This document shows positions 9,476-18,296 of a stretch of DNA of 64,000 nucleotides, one piece after another. The position numbers and the translations under genes were made by a program. This stretch comes from Vaginella massiliensis (GTDB lineage Bacteria > Bacteroidota > Bacteroidia > Flavobacteriales > Weeksellaceae): contig NZ_LT593746.1 in assembly GCF_900089075.1 (NCBI RefSeq), positions 198,482 to 262,481 on the forward strand. The letters are read 5' to 3'. The notes under the pieces were generated by a model, which worked only from the letters and a program-made list of their open reading frames with translations, had not been told where the DNA came from and did not search any database. The stretch's first letter is position 1, and each line of letters starts with the position of its first letter.

Positions 9476-10574
9476 TAAGGCTTAGTTTTAACTTTTTCTT
9501 TTTCACTAGGTAATGTATAATGGCTACAAAACTAAAAGATAATATCAAAGATAACAAGAAAAAAAGATTGGGCTCCATTCTCCGTAAAAGAAAGCCTAAT
9601 ACAATGAACACCACATTCACTACACCAATGAGCAGACTGGTTTGTTTATGATTCAACCCTAAAAAAATCAGTTGATGATGGATATGATTCTTATCTGGAC
9701 GGAGAGGGTGTTTCTTGTTGAGTAAACGAATGGTAATGACCGAAACTGTATCAATAATCGGGATCGCAAAAATATACAATCCAATAACGGGTGCAGTCGT
9801 AAGATGAAAATTTGGCTGTGAACTGATGTAAAGGAATCTAATCAACAAGAACGTTAGTATAAACCCTATTACCATCGATCCCGTATCACCCATAAAAATT
9901 TTATACTTTTCTGATAAATTGAATCGTAAAAATCCCAACAAAGCAGCAAGTACTGCTACTGCTAATGCACCTGCTGAATAATCGTACAAACGATAAAAAA
10001 TAATAATAAAAGTAGCGCAAATAATAATACCAACTGTACCTGCAAGCCCATCAATCCCATCGATAAGATTATAAGCATTATTGAGGATAATAAATACAAA
10101 AACAGTGAACAATACACTGATCAGATAGGGCAGTTCGTAAACACCAAATAAACCGCCAAATGTTGAAATTTGAATTCCAGATCCAAAAATGATCAACAAC
10201 GAACTGATGATTTGGGCATATAATTTTTTATCAGGAGCCACGACTAATAAATCATCCATCAACCCTACAAAAAACAAAATGGTAATGGACGACAAAAAGA
10301 ACGAATAATTGTAATTAATTTCTGATGAAAAGATAGAATAAGCGATTACCAATGCAAAATAAATAGCAACGCCACCTAAAGTAGGAATTTTCTGGAAATG
10401 AGAGCTTCGATGCCCAGGAACATCCATCAATTGTTTTCTGTGACTCACCCTGATAATTTTTGGTATCGAAATCATTGTAATCATCAAAGAAACAAGGAAT
10501 GCTCCAACCACATTGATATAGATAGGCGAGATATTCAACGAGTAGAGGTAATCTAGTATTTTAAAGCTTTCCAT
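9465..10574 (-). CDS. Polytopic polyprenyl-phosphate HexNAc-1-phosphate transferase (WecA/TagO-like)
   Basis: A 369-residue integral membrane protein of the MraY/WecA superfamily with about ten helices. Signature motifs are GLMDDLLVVAPDKKL (the DD pair), NAYNLIDGIDGLAG, KIFMGDTGSMVIGF (around residue 230) and the HIHHQLI loop that sets the WecA-type sugar preference. It should transfer GlcNAc-1-phosphate or a related sugar phosphate to undecaprenyl phosphate. It overlaps neighbours on both sides (11 and 14 nt), so it is translationally coupled within the operon. The exact sugar cannot be read from the sequence. Confidence 0.88.
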   Translation of the reverse strand: MESFKILDYLYSLNISPIYINVVGAFLVSLMITMISIPKIIRVSHRKQLMDVPGHRSSHFQKIPTLGGVAIYFALVIAYSIFSSEINYNYSFFLSSITILFFVGLMDDLLVVAPDKKLYAQIISSLLIIFGSGIQISTFGGLFGVYELPYLISVLFTVFVFIILNNAYNLIDGIDGLAGTVGIIICATFIIIFYRLYDYSAGALAVAVLAALLGFLRFNLSEKYKIFMGDTGSMVIGFILTFLLIRFLYISSQPNFHLTTAPVIGLYIFAIPIIDTVSVITIRLLNKKHPLRPDKNHIHHQLIFLGLNHKQTSLLIGVVNVVFIVLGFLLRRMEPNLFFLLSLILSFSFVAIIHYLVKKKKLKLSLNEK

Positions 10575-11307
10575 ATTTCTTTAGACCGTTAAATGCCCAA
10601 CAAATTGTATAAAACACCGAACTGAAAACATTCAAATTCAAGTATCGGTAATATACATCAAATTGTTTGAACGCAATTTTAATTTTGTTACGCGAGACTG
10701 AATTGTCACGTATTCTATATATGCCAAGCGCTTCATTCAAAGCCCTCGCATGAGGGATTCTTCGCATTATATCCAACCACATCGCATGATCTTCTCGCAA
10801 AGGTACATCGGGAATTTTTACTAAACCAACTTTTTCTTTATCATAAAGTGCAGTTAACATAGGAATAGGACAATTGTACAGCAAACGCTTGAAATCTACA
10901 TAATCAACAGCTTCGAAATCTGGCAGTATTTTCACCAATTCATCATTTACCCGCTCGTAATTACTGTACACCAAAGCTTCGTTGTGTTGCTGCAAATAAT
11001 TGATACTTTTTTCTAAAAAATCTTCTTTCCAAAGATCATCACTGTCAATAAAAGTGATGTAACGACCTTCTACTTGCTTCAGCCCCTGGTTTCTAGCCTC
11101 CGAGGCTCCAGAATTATGATTTAAAACGATCAATTTTATTCTATCGTCGGCTATTGATTTTATGATTTTTACCGAATCGTCGGTCGAACAATCGTCCACA
11201 ACCAACCATTCCCAATCGGTAACCGTCTGTGCACTTATCGATTCATAGGTCTGCTTGATGAACGCTGCAGAATTGTATACTGGTGTAATGATTGATACTA
11301 ACGCCAT
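10561..11307 (-). CDS. Glycosyltransferase family 2
   Basis: A 248-residue GT-A enzyme: SIITPVYNSAAFI at the N-terminus, WLVVDDCSTDDS for nucleotide binding and the metal-binding FIDSDDLW. The region LREDHAMWLDIMRR is the usual acceptor-side ED motif. It has no membrane helices. It overlaps both neighbours (14 nt with the WecA-like gene, 10 nt with the polymerase). Donor and linkage are unknown. Confidence 0.87.
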   Translation of the reverse strand: MALVSIITPVYNSAAFIKQTYESISAQTVTDWEWLVVDDCSTDDSVKIIKSIADDRIKLIVLNHNSGASEARNQGLKQVEGRYITFIDSDDLWKEDFLEKSINYLQQHNEALVYSNYERVNDELVKILPDFEAVDYVDFKRLLYNCPIPMLTALYDKEKVGLVKIPDVPLREDHAMWLDIMRRIPHARALNEALGIYRIRDNSVSRNKIKIAFKQFDVYYRYLNLNVFSSVFYTICWAFNGLKKYGKL

Positions 11308-12410
11308 AGACCGTAAACCGCTGTTGGATGAAAAAACGTTCGATAATTTCCAAAATTTGACTTATGCCCTTGTTTTATTTGCAACCAGAAAAACAATACA
11401 ATGGTATAGGTGAAAAAAGAATAAAATACAAAATTCCGTGTTACTGAAATATTCTTCAAATTCACCAATACTCGACAAACAACCAAACCTAAAAATACGG
11501 TATAATAACCTGGCAGTCGAATACCAAAAATACCTTTCCCTAAGAAGAAGTATAAAACAACGCCCATTAGAAATAAATTACGAAAGGCAATATAAAGTTC
11601 GTCATCCTCTGTATTTTTATTGTAGAGCATGATTGCCCCTACCGTCATCAATTTTACAATATCCCCTACTGCAAACTCGCCCGTTTGCATCAAATCGCTT
11701 TCGTAGGATTCGTACTTATCCTGACCTACTGGCATGAACTGCATAATGGTATCAATTATACTCGTAAGCCCGGTAAAATTTGCTATAATCGCGACGATTA
11801 CTGCTACTCCAATTACTGGAGTCGACACTCTAATTTTCACTATCCAATAGGCTAAAACAAAAACAATTATGGACTCGTGAAATTGATAGCCGATCGTGAT
11901 ACACAAGAGAAAATGCCAAATTTTCCTATCGATTACATAACGTACACTATACATGGCGATAGCGTTTGCCAATCCTTGTCTGATGTGCACATGCTCTTCG
12001 AAAAAATAGTTGGGTATCGAATACATCAACAATGCTAACATTGGATAACCTGCATAACGATAAAATGTCGAGGATTTGAGCATCAACGAAACCGTCACAA
12101 CAACCAAAGTCAACGCACCAAAATCAAACCCCATCGAATACAAAAAGTAATTCAGATAAAGATACCCCGATTCCATCCCTACCAATTCGCCAAAGCGTGC
12201 AATATCTGAAATGGCAGTCTCACCAATCATCTTAAAGGTTTCAAAATATGCAACCCAATCCGGACTAAGGGCATACCCCATTCCGGCCGTGAGAATCATA
12301 ATCAGTACAATAAGCCGATAATACAACTTATCGATAATCATATCTTTAGACACTTCTTGTATAGCGCCAATGGACAAAATCAATACAATGAAATTGTATA
12401 TAAAACTCAT
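11298..12410 (-). CDS. EpsG-family membrane protein, probable Wzy-type polymerase
   Basis: A 370-residue polytopic protein with roughly ten hydrophobic helices. The pattern resembles EpsG: DWVAYFETFKMIGE after the second helix, a central HVHIRQGLANAIAMYSVRYV (the R-Q-G-L-A run is typical) and IGYQFHESIIVF with a conserved His. EpsG-like proteins occupy the place of Wzy polymerases in many Bacteroidota and Firmicutes loci and join repeat units in the periplasm. No other polymerase candidate is visible in this locus, which supports the assignment. Confidence 0.8.
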   Translation of the reverse strand: MSFIYNFIVLILSIGAIQEVSKDMIIDKLYYRLIVLIMILTAGMGYALSPDWVAYFETFKMIGETAISDIARFGELVGMESGYLYLNYFLYSMGFDFGALTLVVVTVSLMLKSSTFYRYAGYPMLALLMYSIPNYFFEEHVHIRQGLANAIAMYSVRYVIDRKIWHFLLCITIGYQFHESIIVFVLAYWIVKIRVSTPVIGVAVIVAIIANFTGLTSIIDTIMQFMPVGQDKYESYESDLMQTGEFAVGDIVKLMTVGAIMLYNKNTEDDELYIAFRNLFLMGVVLYFFLGKGIFGIRLPGYYTVFLGLVVCRVLVNLKNISVTRNFVFYSFFTYTIVLFFWLQIKQGHKSNFGNYRTFFHPTAVYGLWR

Positions 12411-13400
12411 TTAGATTTTTTTTAATAGGTCTAAATTGATAAAAGATAAATAATAATAAATTCTTTTATTTAATGGCAAACTTACTATATATTTCGAATC
12501 AAAGCGTTGTAAATTTTTGATTTTCTGTACCGATAATCCATTCGACTTCAAAAAAACTTTCAACCGATCGATCATTTCCGACCTCAATTTTCGGTCTTTT
12601 ACATAGGCAACATAGCCCAAATATGAATAATATCCTTGCAGAATCTGAAAGCGTTCCAAATCTTTTCTGAAATGCTGATAGGAACTCTGCTCGAAATAAT
12701 TGGTTACATTTTCGATAGCCAAAAACATATCCAGACCTTTTTGGGTATGGGTTTTCGTAATAGAATTTTGGCGTTCGAAATATTTATAATAAGGCTGATT
12801 GATTTTCGAGATAATCATAGAATCTAAAACCAATTTCGGAATCAATTCGATGTCTTCGAAATGAATTCCTTTTCGGAAACGATGCTTTTCGAACAAAGAA
12901 CGCTTAAACAATTTGTTGCACGCAAAACAGCTCATCTCACCAAAAATCGTCAGATCTTCTTGCAAGACAATTTTCTCGGGAAGTTGCGGCGATTGCGGTA
13001 AATCTCGAAATTCTTTTCCGTCTTCATCAACCTTTACCAAATTACAAAAAACAATATCGGACCGATGCTTTTCTGCCAAACCAAGCATCGATGCTAACAT
13101 CTGCAAATCGATATAATCATCCGAATCAACAAACGCAATATAATCGCCTTTTGCAGCATCCAATCCAAAATTTCTCGCATCGCTCAACCCTCCATTTTCT
13201 TTGTTGATGACAAGCACGCGCTCATCTTTTTGGGCATATTCTTCTAAGATTCGGTGCGAATCGTCTTGCGATCCATCGTTTACAACCAACAGTTCAAAAT
13301 CAGAAAAAGTCTGATTCAGAATAGAATCGAGACATTTCGGCAAATACGCTGCGGTATTGTAAACCGGCACAATGACAGATATTTTGGGCGATGAGTTCAT
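12411..13400 (-). CDS. Glycosyltransferase family 2
   Basis: A 329-residue GT2 enzyme with KISVIVPVYNTAAYLPKCLDSI, LLVVNDGSQDDS, ENGGLSDARNFGL and metal-binding FVDSDDYI; an ED motif (HFEDIELIPKL) lies in the middle. The C-terminal third is basic and aromatic, perhaps for acceptor or membrane contact. It begins immediately after the neighbouring GT4 stop. Donor sugar unknown. Confidence 0.88.
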   Translation of the reverse strand: MNSSPKISVIVPVYNTAAYLPKCLDSILNQTFSDFELLVVNDGSQDDSHRILEEYAQKDERVLVINKENGGLSDARNFGLDAAKGDYIAFVDSDDYIDLQMLASMLGLAEKHRSDIVFCNLVKVDEDGKEFRDLPQSPQLPEKIVLQEDLTIFGEMSCFACNKLFKRSLFEKHRFRKGIHFEDIELIPKLVLDSMIISKINQPYYKYFERQNSITKTHTQKGLDMFLAIENVTNYFEQSSYQHFRKDLERFQILQGYYSYLGYVAYVKDRKLRSEMIDRLKVFLKSNGLSVQKIKNLQRFDSKYIVSLPLNKRIYYYLSFINLDLLKKI

Positions 13401-14465
13401 TTATAATTTTTCAAAAATGGTTTCGTATTGTTGAATAATGATCTGCTTACTAAAACGCGAATAAATGCTCTGCTTGATTTCTTCTGCCGAATGTTTTTGG
13501 GCTAAAACGGAAATGATTTTCTTGGCAAAGCCTTTTGTATCTGCAATCGAGTGGATTTCACCATTGACTTTGTTTTGAATAATCTCGGAGATTCCGCCAA
13601 GACAATTGTTCGCCAAGCTGTAGGTGCCACACGCGCCAGCCTCTAACAACACATTTGGGAATCCTTCGTATCGCGAAGAAAGCACAAACAAATCGGCTGC
13701 TTGCAAGTAAAGAAACGGATTCGCAACATTGCCAATAAAACTCACTTTATCGAGTTTCAAGTCTGCTTTTTGTTGCAACAAAGTTGCTTTATAGGCGCCG
13801 TCACCCAAAATCGTCAGCCAGATTTTCTCTTCCTTCAATTCGTTCATCACGCGCAACAGCAAATCGAAGCCTTTACGTGGCGAAAGATTTCCGATTGCCA
13901 CAATATTTTTAAAATTCGTGTCGAATCCTACCGCCGTATTTTCTCTTCTCATTCGATCAATCAAATCGAAATCAACCGGATTATTGATTTTCACAATCCG
14001 ATTTTCTGCGATTCCGAAATTTTTTATCAAATCGGCTTTCATATCATCGCTTTGCGCAATGATTTGATGAAAGTTGTTGTAAAATCGGTAAAAAAACAAA
14101 ATTTCTTTTCGGGTCACATGTTGCGAAACAACGTTGGTCTCTCGTGTGATGAATTTGGTTTTCTTGAAAAACGGAATCAGCGGCGATAGAAATGCCGAAA
14201 TCTCGCCCCAACCTGTGAAAACAATAGCAGGCTGGAGTTTTTTTATCAAAGGAACAATTTTAAAAATCGAATAACGAATTCGCGAAACCTTCAATTCGAT
14301 AATTTCGACATCCTCTTTCAGATGATTCAGGTAATGCCCTTCTTTTTTGAACAACACCAGTTTCGGGCAAAACTTTGTGCGATCCACCTCGTTACAAAGC
14401 GTTGTAATCACTCGCTCTGCGCCACCCTGATTGAGGTCTGGCAATATGAATAGTATTGTTTTCAA
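13401..14465 (-). CDS. Glycosyltransferase family 4
   Basis: A 354-residue GT-B retaining glycosyltransferase. The N-terminal domain begins ILFILPDLNQGGAERVITTLCNEVD (the QGGAERV loop is typical of GT4). The C-terminal domain has IVAIGNLSPRKGFDLLLRVM, then VSFIGNVANPFLYLQAADLFVLSSRYEGFPNVLLEAGACG with the EX7E-type donor site. It follows the acetyltransferase after 3 nt. Specificity unknown. Confidence 0.89.
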   Translation of the reverse strand: MKTILFILPDLNQGGAERVITTLCNEVDRTKFCPKLVLFKKEGHYLNHLKEDVEIIELKVSRIRYSIFKIVPLIKKLQPAIVFTGWGEISAFLSPLIPFFKKTKFITRETNVVSQHVTRKEILFFYRFYNNFHQIIAQSDDMKADLIKNFGIAENRIVKINNPVDFDLIDRMRRENTAVGFDTNFKNIVAIGNLSPRKGFDLLLRVMNELKEEKIWLTILGDGAYKATLLQQKADLKLDKVSFIGNVANPFLYLQAADLFVLSSRYEGFPNVLLEAGACGTYSLANNCLGGISEIIQNKVNGEIHSIADTKGFAKKIISVLAQKHSAEEIKQSIYSRFSKQIIIQQYETIFEKL

Positions 14466-14468
14466 AGC

Positions 14469-15017
14469 CTAATCGATTCTGTTGTTGATGTATCCTTCGG
14501 TTGCTTTTTCATTGAGTATAATGCGCATCGGATTTCCTACCACAATCGAATTGTCGGGCACATCGCGTGTTACATAGCTATTTGGCGCTATCAGAACGTT
14601 GTTTCCTATCGTAATTCCTCCAACAATCACCGCATTTGTTCCCACCCAAACATCATCTTTCAGCGTTGGATACCCTTTCGATTCGCCACGATTGGTTTGT
14701 CCGATTGTCACACCGTGAGCTAAATTACAATTCTTCCCGATTTTCGCTTTGGGATTCACCACAACATGTCCCCAATGCCCCAAATGCAAACCTGCACCGA
14801 TTTCGGTTTTGGCCGAAATTTGATAGCCGTATTTTATAGAATATCTCCTCAACAATAATCGATAAAAGAATCCTAACGGATGTTTCATTGGGTATTGTTG
14901 GGCTTTTCGCAGAAAATAGATAAAACGAAAACCTGGACTCATAAATCCTTTGAACAAAGGAGCGTTGGTCCAATATCCGAAATTTCTATAAAAATCTTTC
15001 TGAATAATTGTTTTCAT
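14469..15017 (-). CDS. Serine O-acetyltransferase-like LbH acetyltransferase
   Basis: A 182-residue protein with an N-terminal helical part and a left-handed parallel beta-helix of hexapeptide repeats (IGAGLHLGHWGHVVVNPKAKIGKNCNLAHGVTIG, given here as two blocks: IGAGLHLGHWGHVVV and IGKNCNLAHGVTIGQ). A catalytic His lies in LAHGVTIG. The form resembles CysE-like acetyltransferases of polysaccharide loci rather than true CysE, because the long N-terminal domain is missing. It probably O-acetylates a sugar of the repeat unit from acetyl-CoA. It sits between two GT4 genes with gaps of 1 and 3 nt. Confidence 0.82.
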   Translation of the reverse strand: MKTIIQKDFYRNFGYWTNAPLFKGFMSPGFRFIYFLRKAQQYPMKHPLGFFYRLLLRRYSIKYGYQISAKTEIGAGLHLGHWGHVVVNPKAKIGKNCNLAHGVTIGQTNRGESKGYPTLKDDVWVGTNAVIVGGITIGNNVLIAPNSYVTRDVPDNSIVVGNPMRIILNEKATEGYINNRID

Positions 15018-15018
15018 C

Positions 15019-16164
15019 TTAAAGGTTTAAATATTGTTCGATCGAGTTCACGGCATTCTTCAGTTCAAAAGGTAAGGCTTTTGCCTGAATTTTTTGTTGA
15101 TATTTTTCAGCCTCTTCGGGATGTTGGATAAAAAATTTCATTCCGTTATAGATTGCCTCTTCTGAATTGTCGACGATATAACCCAATTCGCCGTCTTGCA
15201 GCATTTCGCTCACGCCCGAAACATCGGTGGCTATAATTGGTTTTGCCAATGTCATCGCCTCGAACAACACCGTTGGATAACCTTCGTAGCGCGACGACAA
15301 AATATAATAATCTGCTTGGGTGAAATAAGGGTATGGATTTTCTTTGAAGCCGATCAAATGAGCTGTTTTATTCACTTGTAGTTCATCTACCAATTTTTTG
15401 ATATTCGGAAAATCGTAGCCATCGCCAACAATCCAAATCTGATGTTGGAATCCCTCATCCAACAAACGGCGATGCGCTCGCAACAATCGATCGAAACCTT
15501 TTTGCGGAAAGACTGTTCCGATCGAAAGAAACGTTGGTTCGCTTTGTCTTTTCTGTATGTCGCAAGTCGCTGTTGACAAACGCTTGATTTCTTCCACGTC
15601 AATCGGATTGTAAATGCGAACAACTTTGCTTTTTTCTTGTTCGGACGATGCCAAATCTAAAAACAATTGTTTGATTTTCTCTGAAATCACCAAAATGCGA
15701 TCAAATTTGAAAAATGTTTTCAATCGATCTTCGGTGTATTCTGGAATGTTGGAGAGATCGTTATGAATCCAAACGATTTTCTTTGACGAACGAATGGGCG
15801 AATTTAGAATTTCATCGGCCATCCCGTGAATTGCTGCAAATTCGATATCGTAGTTTTTCTGGGGTAAAATGAATTTGTACAACAATTTCGGAAATCGCTT
15901 CAGCATAGCTTGATAAATAACTCGAAACGCTTTTTGAGGAATATCTTGAAGTCGATTTGTTGTAATCATTTCGCCTTTGTTCAGGTAATAAACCTTGATC
16001 CAAGATGGAACATCTTTTAGGTATTTTCCCGAGTAGAGGTTCAACAACAGGTCGATTTCGTATTGGTCTGGCGAAAGATTTTTCAGAAAAGTGACCAATA
16101 CTTTTTCGGCACCCCCATGACGAAGCGAGCCAATACGTATTAATATTTTCTTTTTATCTCCCAT
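15019..16164 (-). CDS. Glycosyltransferase family 4
   Basis: A 381-residue GT-B enzyme: ILIRIGSLRHGGAEKVLVTFLKNL at the start, FLSIGTVFPQKGFDRLLRAHRRL at the start of the C-domain, then ADYYILSSRYEGYPTVLFEAMTLAKPIIATDVSGVSEM holding the two glutamates of the donor site. Its ATG shares a base with the stop of the GT-C gene upstream. It is similar in build to the GT4 at 24707-25882, which has the same opening pattern. Specificity unknown. Confidence 0.89.
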   Translation of the reverse strand: MGDKKKILIRIGSLRHGGAEKVLVTFLKNLSPDQYEIDLLLNLYSGKYLKDVPSWIKVYYLNKGEMITTNRLQDIPQKAFRVIYQAMLKRFPKLLYKFILPQKNYDIEFAAIHGMADEILNSPIRSSKKIVWIHNDLSNIPEYTEDRLKTFFKFDRILVISEKIKQLFLDLASSEQEKSKVVRIYNPIDVEEIKRLSTATCDIQKRQSEPTFLSIGTVFPQKGFDRLLRAHRRLLDEGFQHQIWIVGDGYDFPNIKKLVDELQVNKTAHLIGFKENPYPYFTQADYYILSSRYEGYPTVLFEAMTLAKPIIATDVSGVSEMLQDGELGYIVDNSEEAIYNGMKFFIQHPEEAEKYQQKIQAKALPFELKNAVNSIEQYLNL

Positions 16165-17672
16165 TATTTTGCAGTTGATTTTCGCTTATAAAGATAAAAA
16201 TCCCGCCCGGAAGGTTTGAATTTATAGATTTTATCCAAAATCGGGTTATCGGACTTGGCGACATCGGCAATCTTAAATTCTTTGATCAATTCGTAATCAT
16301 CATAGATGGATATATCTGCCAATTCTCCTTTGAACATTGGCTTGAAATCTTCTAAAATATAATCTGGTTTTGCCTTGTTAATCAAATTAGAGAACCCTAC
16401 TGCTTTTCCATTTTTCACGATATTTTCATCGGTCAGTCGTTTATCTACCAAACCTACATAGTCTATTACCTTTAATTTTGAAAAATAAGGAATATACCCT
16501 GCTGGTTCTAAAAAAATATACTTATTCTTATTTGGTTCTATCGAGTCCAGATATAATCCTATTTTACGTGCATGATTCCACTCACCGTGACCAGTCGCAA
16601 TAGAGTGTACCGCCTGATAAGCTGTAAAAGGAATAAATACGAGTAAAAAGTAGGCAACAGCAAATGTTTTGTATCTGTCCGAATCTAAAACTAGTGCGAT
16701 AATTGGTAAAAACAAACAGATTTGTGGAATCCAGTAATACCAATCGAACCAAGAATTTGCCATTCCGAATATGAGCGTTTTAATGATTCCGAACACAAAT
16801 AAAAATCCGATAACTTTTTTGCGTTGCGTGTCCCATTTCTCTGCCAAAACATAGAGGCATGCAGAAGAAATGATGAACAATAAAATCGTAGAAAAATTAT
16901 AAATCGAAGTTGGAAACTTAATCATTCCAAAAAAATTTGGCCCAAAAAATTTGAAAGCTGCCCAACGCTGTGATATGGAAGGCATTTCATAATTGTTTTT
17001 TTTGGAAGTGATGGTATTGTTTACAATTTCGCCAAAATAAAACCAATTGAAAGCAAGCGTTGTAAGTATAGCTAAAATTCCACCCAGCATCAATGCTGTA
17101 TTCCATTTGCGTTGTTGAATGCAGTCAAAAACAAACAGAACCCCAAGAAATATACACGTGTCTATCCTTGTCCACAAGATAAAAACCGGGAGCAGGATGA
17201 ACGCCCAATTTTTTCTTTCTACCAATCCAAATTTTATCAATGCCATGTAGAGAAAGAAAAGTAAGCCGAATTCCATCCCTAAAATAGAAATTTTTATAGC
17301 CGGAGGTAAAAAACTAACAAAGAGGATAAACAATATCACTTGATTGGTAGATGAAAACAACAATTTCCCCAACCAATAAATTCCGATAGTCAATAGAATA
17401 GTGTTGAAAATCAATAATGGATACACGAAATTTTCCTGGCCAAAAATTGATTGAAATATAACGCCAATAAACACATATAAATGAGTCGTTGAAGCCGAAA
17501 TTTTTTCTGCTCCATTGTAGCCATACACGCCATACTCCATAATATTACGGGCTACACGCCAAGAAATCAGTGCGTCTTCCTGTATGTGTTTAGTAAGAAA
17601 AAATAAGGTTTTCAACAATATGATGATGACAGAAGAAATTAGAATTTTTTTCTTGTTTAAAATTTCATTCAT
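16164..17672 (-). CDS. GT-C membrane glycosyltransferase, AftB/TfpW-like (probable arabinofuranosyltransferase)
   Basis: A 502-residue polytopic protein with about ten helices. After helix 1 comes a QEDALISWRVARNIMEYG loop (Glu32-Asp33), which matches the acidic pair plus RxARN pattern of AftB-type GT-C enzymes. Further family features are ISILGMEFGLLFFL, an ILWTRIDTCIF block and NWFYFGEIVNNTI. A soluble C-terminal domain (about residues 390-502) follows. Such enzymes use polyprenyl-phosphate sugars on the periplasmic side; AftB in mycobacteria and TfpW in Pseudomonas aeruginosa use decaprenyl- or polyprenylphosphoryl-D-Araf. It lies directly after the genes for that donor. The acceptor is unknown. 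Confidence 0.78.
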   Translation of the reverse strand: MNEILNKKKILISSVIIILLKTLFFLTKHIQEDALISWRVARNIMEYGVYGYNGAEKISASTTHLYVFIGVIFQSIFGQENFVYPLLIFNTILLTIGIYWLGKLLFSSTNQVILFILFVSFLPPAIKISILGMEFGLLFFLYMALIKFGLVERKNWAFILLPVFILWTRIDTCIFLGVLFVFDCIQQRKWNTALMLGGILAILTTLAFNWFYFGEIVNNTITSKKNNYEMPSISQRWAAFKFFGPNFFGMIKFPTSIYNFSTILLFIISSACLYVLAEKWDTQRKKVIGFLFVFGIIKTLIFGMANSWFDWYYWIPQICLFLPIIALVLDSDRYKTFAVAYFLLVFIPFTAYQAVHSIATGHGEWNHARKIGLYLDSIEPNKNKYIFLEPAGYIPYFSKLKVIDYVGLVDKRLTDENIVKNGKAVGFSNLINKAKPDYILEDFKPMFKGELADISIYDDYELIKEFKIADVAKSDNPILDKIYKFKPSGRDFYLYKRKSTAK

Positions 17673-17690
17673 TGTTTAGTTTTTTTAAGA

Positions 17691-17698
17691 CAAATATA
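17691..17698 (-). promoter_or_regulatory. Candidate -7 element before the GT-C gene
   Basis: On the minus strand TATATTTG matches TAnnTTTG exactly and lies 18 nt upstream of the GT-C start, in one of the few gaps (28 nt) of this operon. No matching -33 TTG is evident, so this may be a weak internal promoter. Confidence 0.35.
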
Positions 17699-17700
17699 CA

Positions 17701-18294
17701 TTATTCATTGAACGACTTAAAATATTGCTTTTGAGCCAATTCGAACATCGCTTTATCGCCAGAGGTGTCACCGTAAGCCAATATTTCGTCGTACATTTTT
17801 AGGTCGATTTCGTTCTGGATACGGCGTGCTTTTTCTTCGTAATTGCAATTAGGCGTTGCAAAACTCCCCGTAAATATTCCGTTGTCATTAAATGCAGCTT
17901 GCGTACAAATGAGTCCGCAACCAAAATATTCTGCGAAAGGCTCTAACCACAAATCTGTGGAGGCAGAAACGATGTATTTATCGTGATAATTGTTGATAGC
18001 CTGTAGAAAGTCTACTGCTTTTGGTCTTAGGATTTTATCTTTATTTTCTTGAAAATAGCGTTTTGCCAACAGCGAAATCTCTGCTTTGGAATAACCTTTC
18101 AGAAAACGAGCAATAAAAGCTTCTTTTACTTTCGAAGAATCTTTCAACTTCAGTTTTGCCAGCACAAATTGTGGCACAAAACACAGATAAACAGCACGAT
18201 AGCTATCAGGGAAGCTAAAATGTAAAAAATCGAACAGAGTGTCTACTTTGGTCAAAGTTCCATCAAAATCGAATAGGTGTAATTGTCGTTGCAT
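17701..18294 (-). CDS. HAD-IB family phosphatase (probable polyprenylphosphoryl-ribose-5-phosphate phosphatase)
   Basis: The frame is open from 18363, but the HAD motif 1 DFDGTLTKVDTLF must lie near the N-terminus and the ATG at 18294 is 2 nt after the DprE2-like stop, so I chose that start (197 residues). Motif 1 has both nucleophile and acid Asp, motif 2 is the Ser in IVSASTDLW, and motif 3 is LAYGDTSGDKAMF. Size and pattern resemble SerB/HAD-IB enzymes. Its place among UbiA, DprE1, DprE2 and GT-C genes suggests it removes the 5-phosphate from the prenyl-linked ribose, the step done by PAP2-type Rv3807c in mycobacteria. That role is inference. Confidence 0.75.
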   Translation of the reverse strand: MQRQLHLFDFDGTLTKVDTLFDFLHFSFPDSYRAVYLCFVPQFVLAKLKLKDSSKVKEAFIARFLKGYSKAEISLLAKRYFQENKDKILRPKAVDFLQAINNYHDKYIVSASTDLWLEPFAEYFGCGLICTQAAFNDNGIFTGSFATPNCNYEEKARRIQNEIDLKMYDEILAYGDTSGDKAMFELAQKQYFKSFNE

Positions 18295-18296
18295 GC

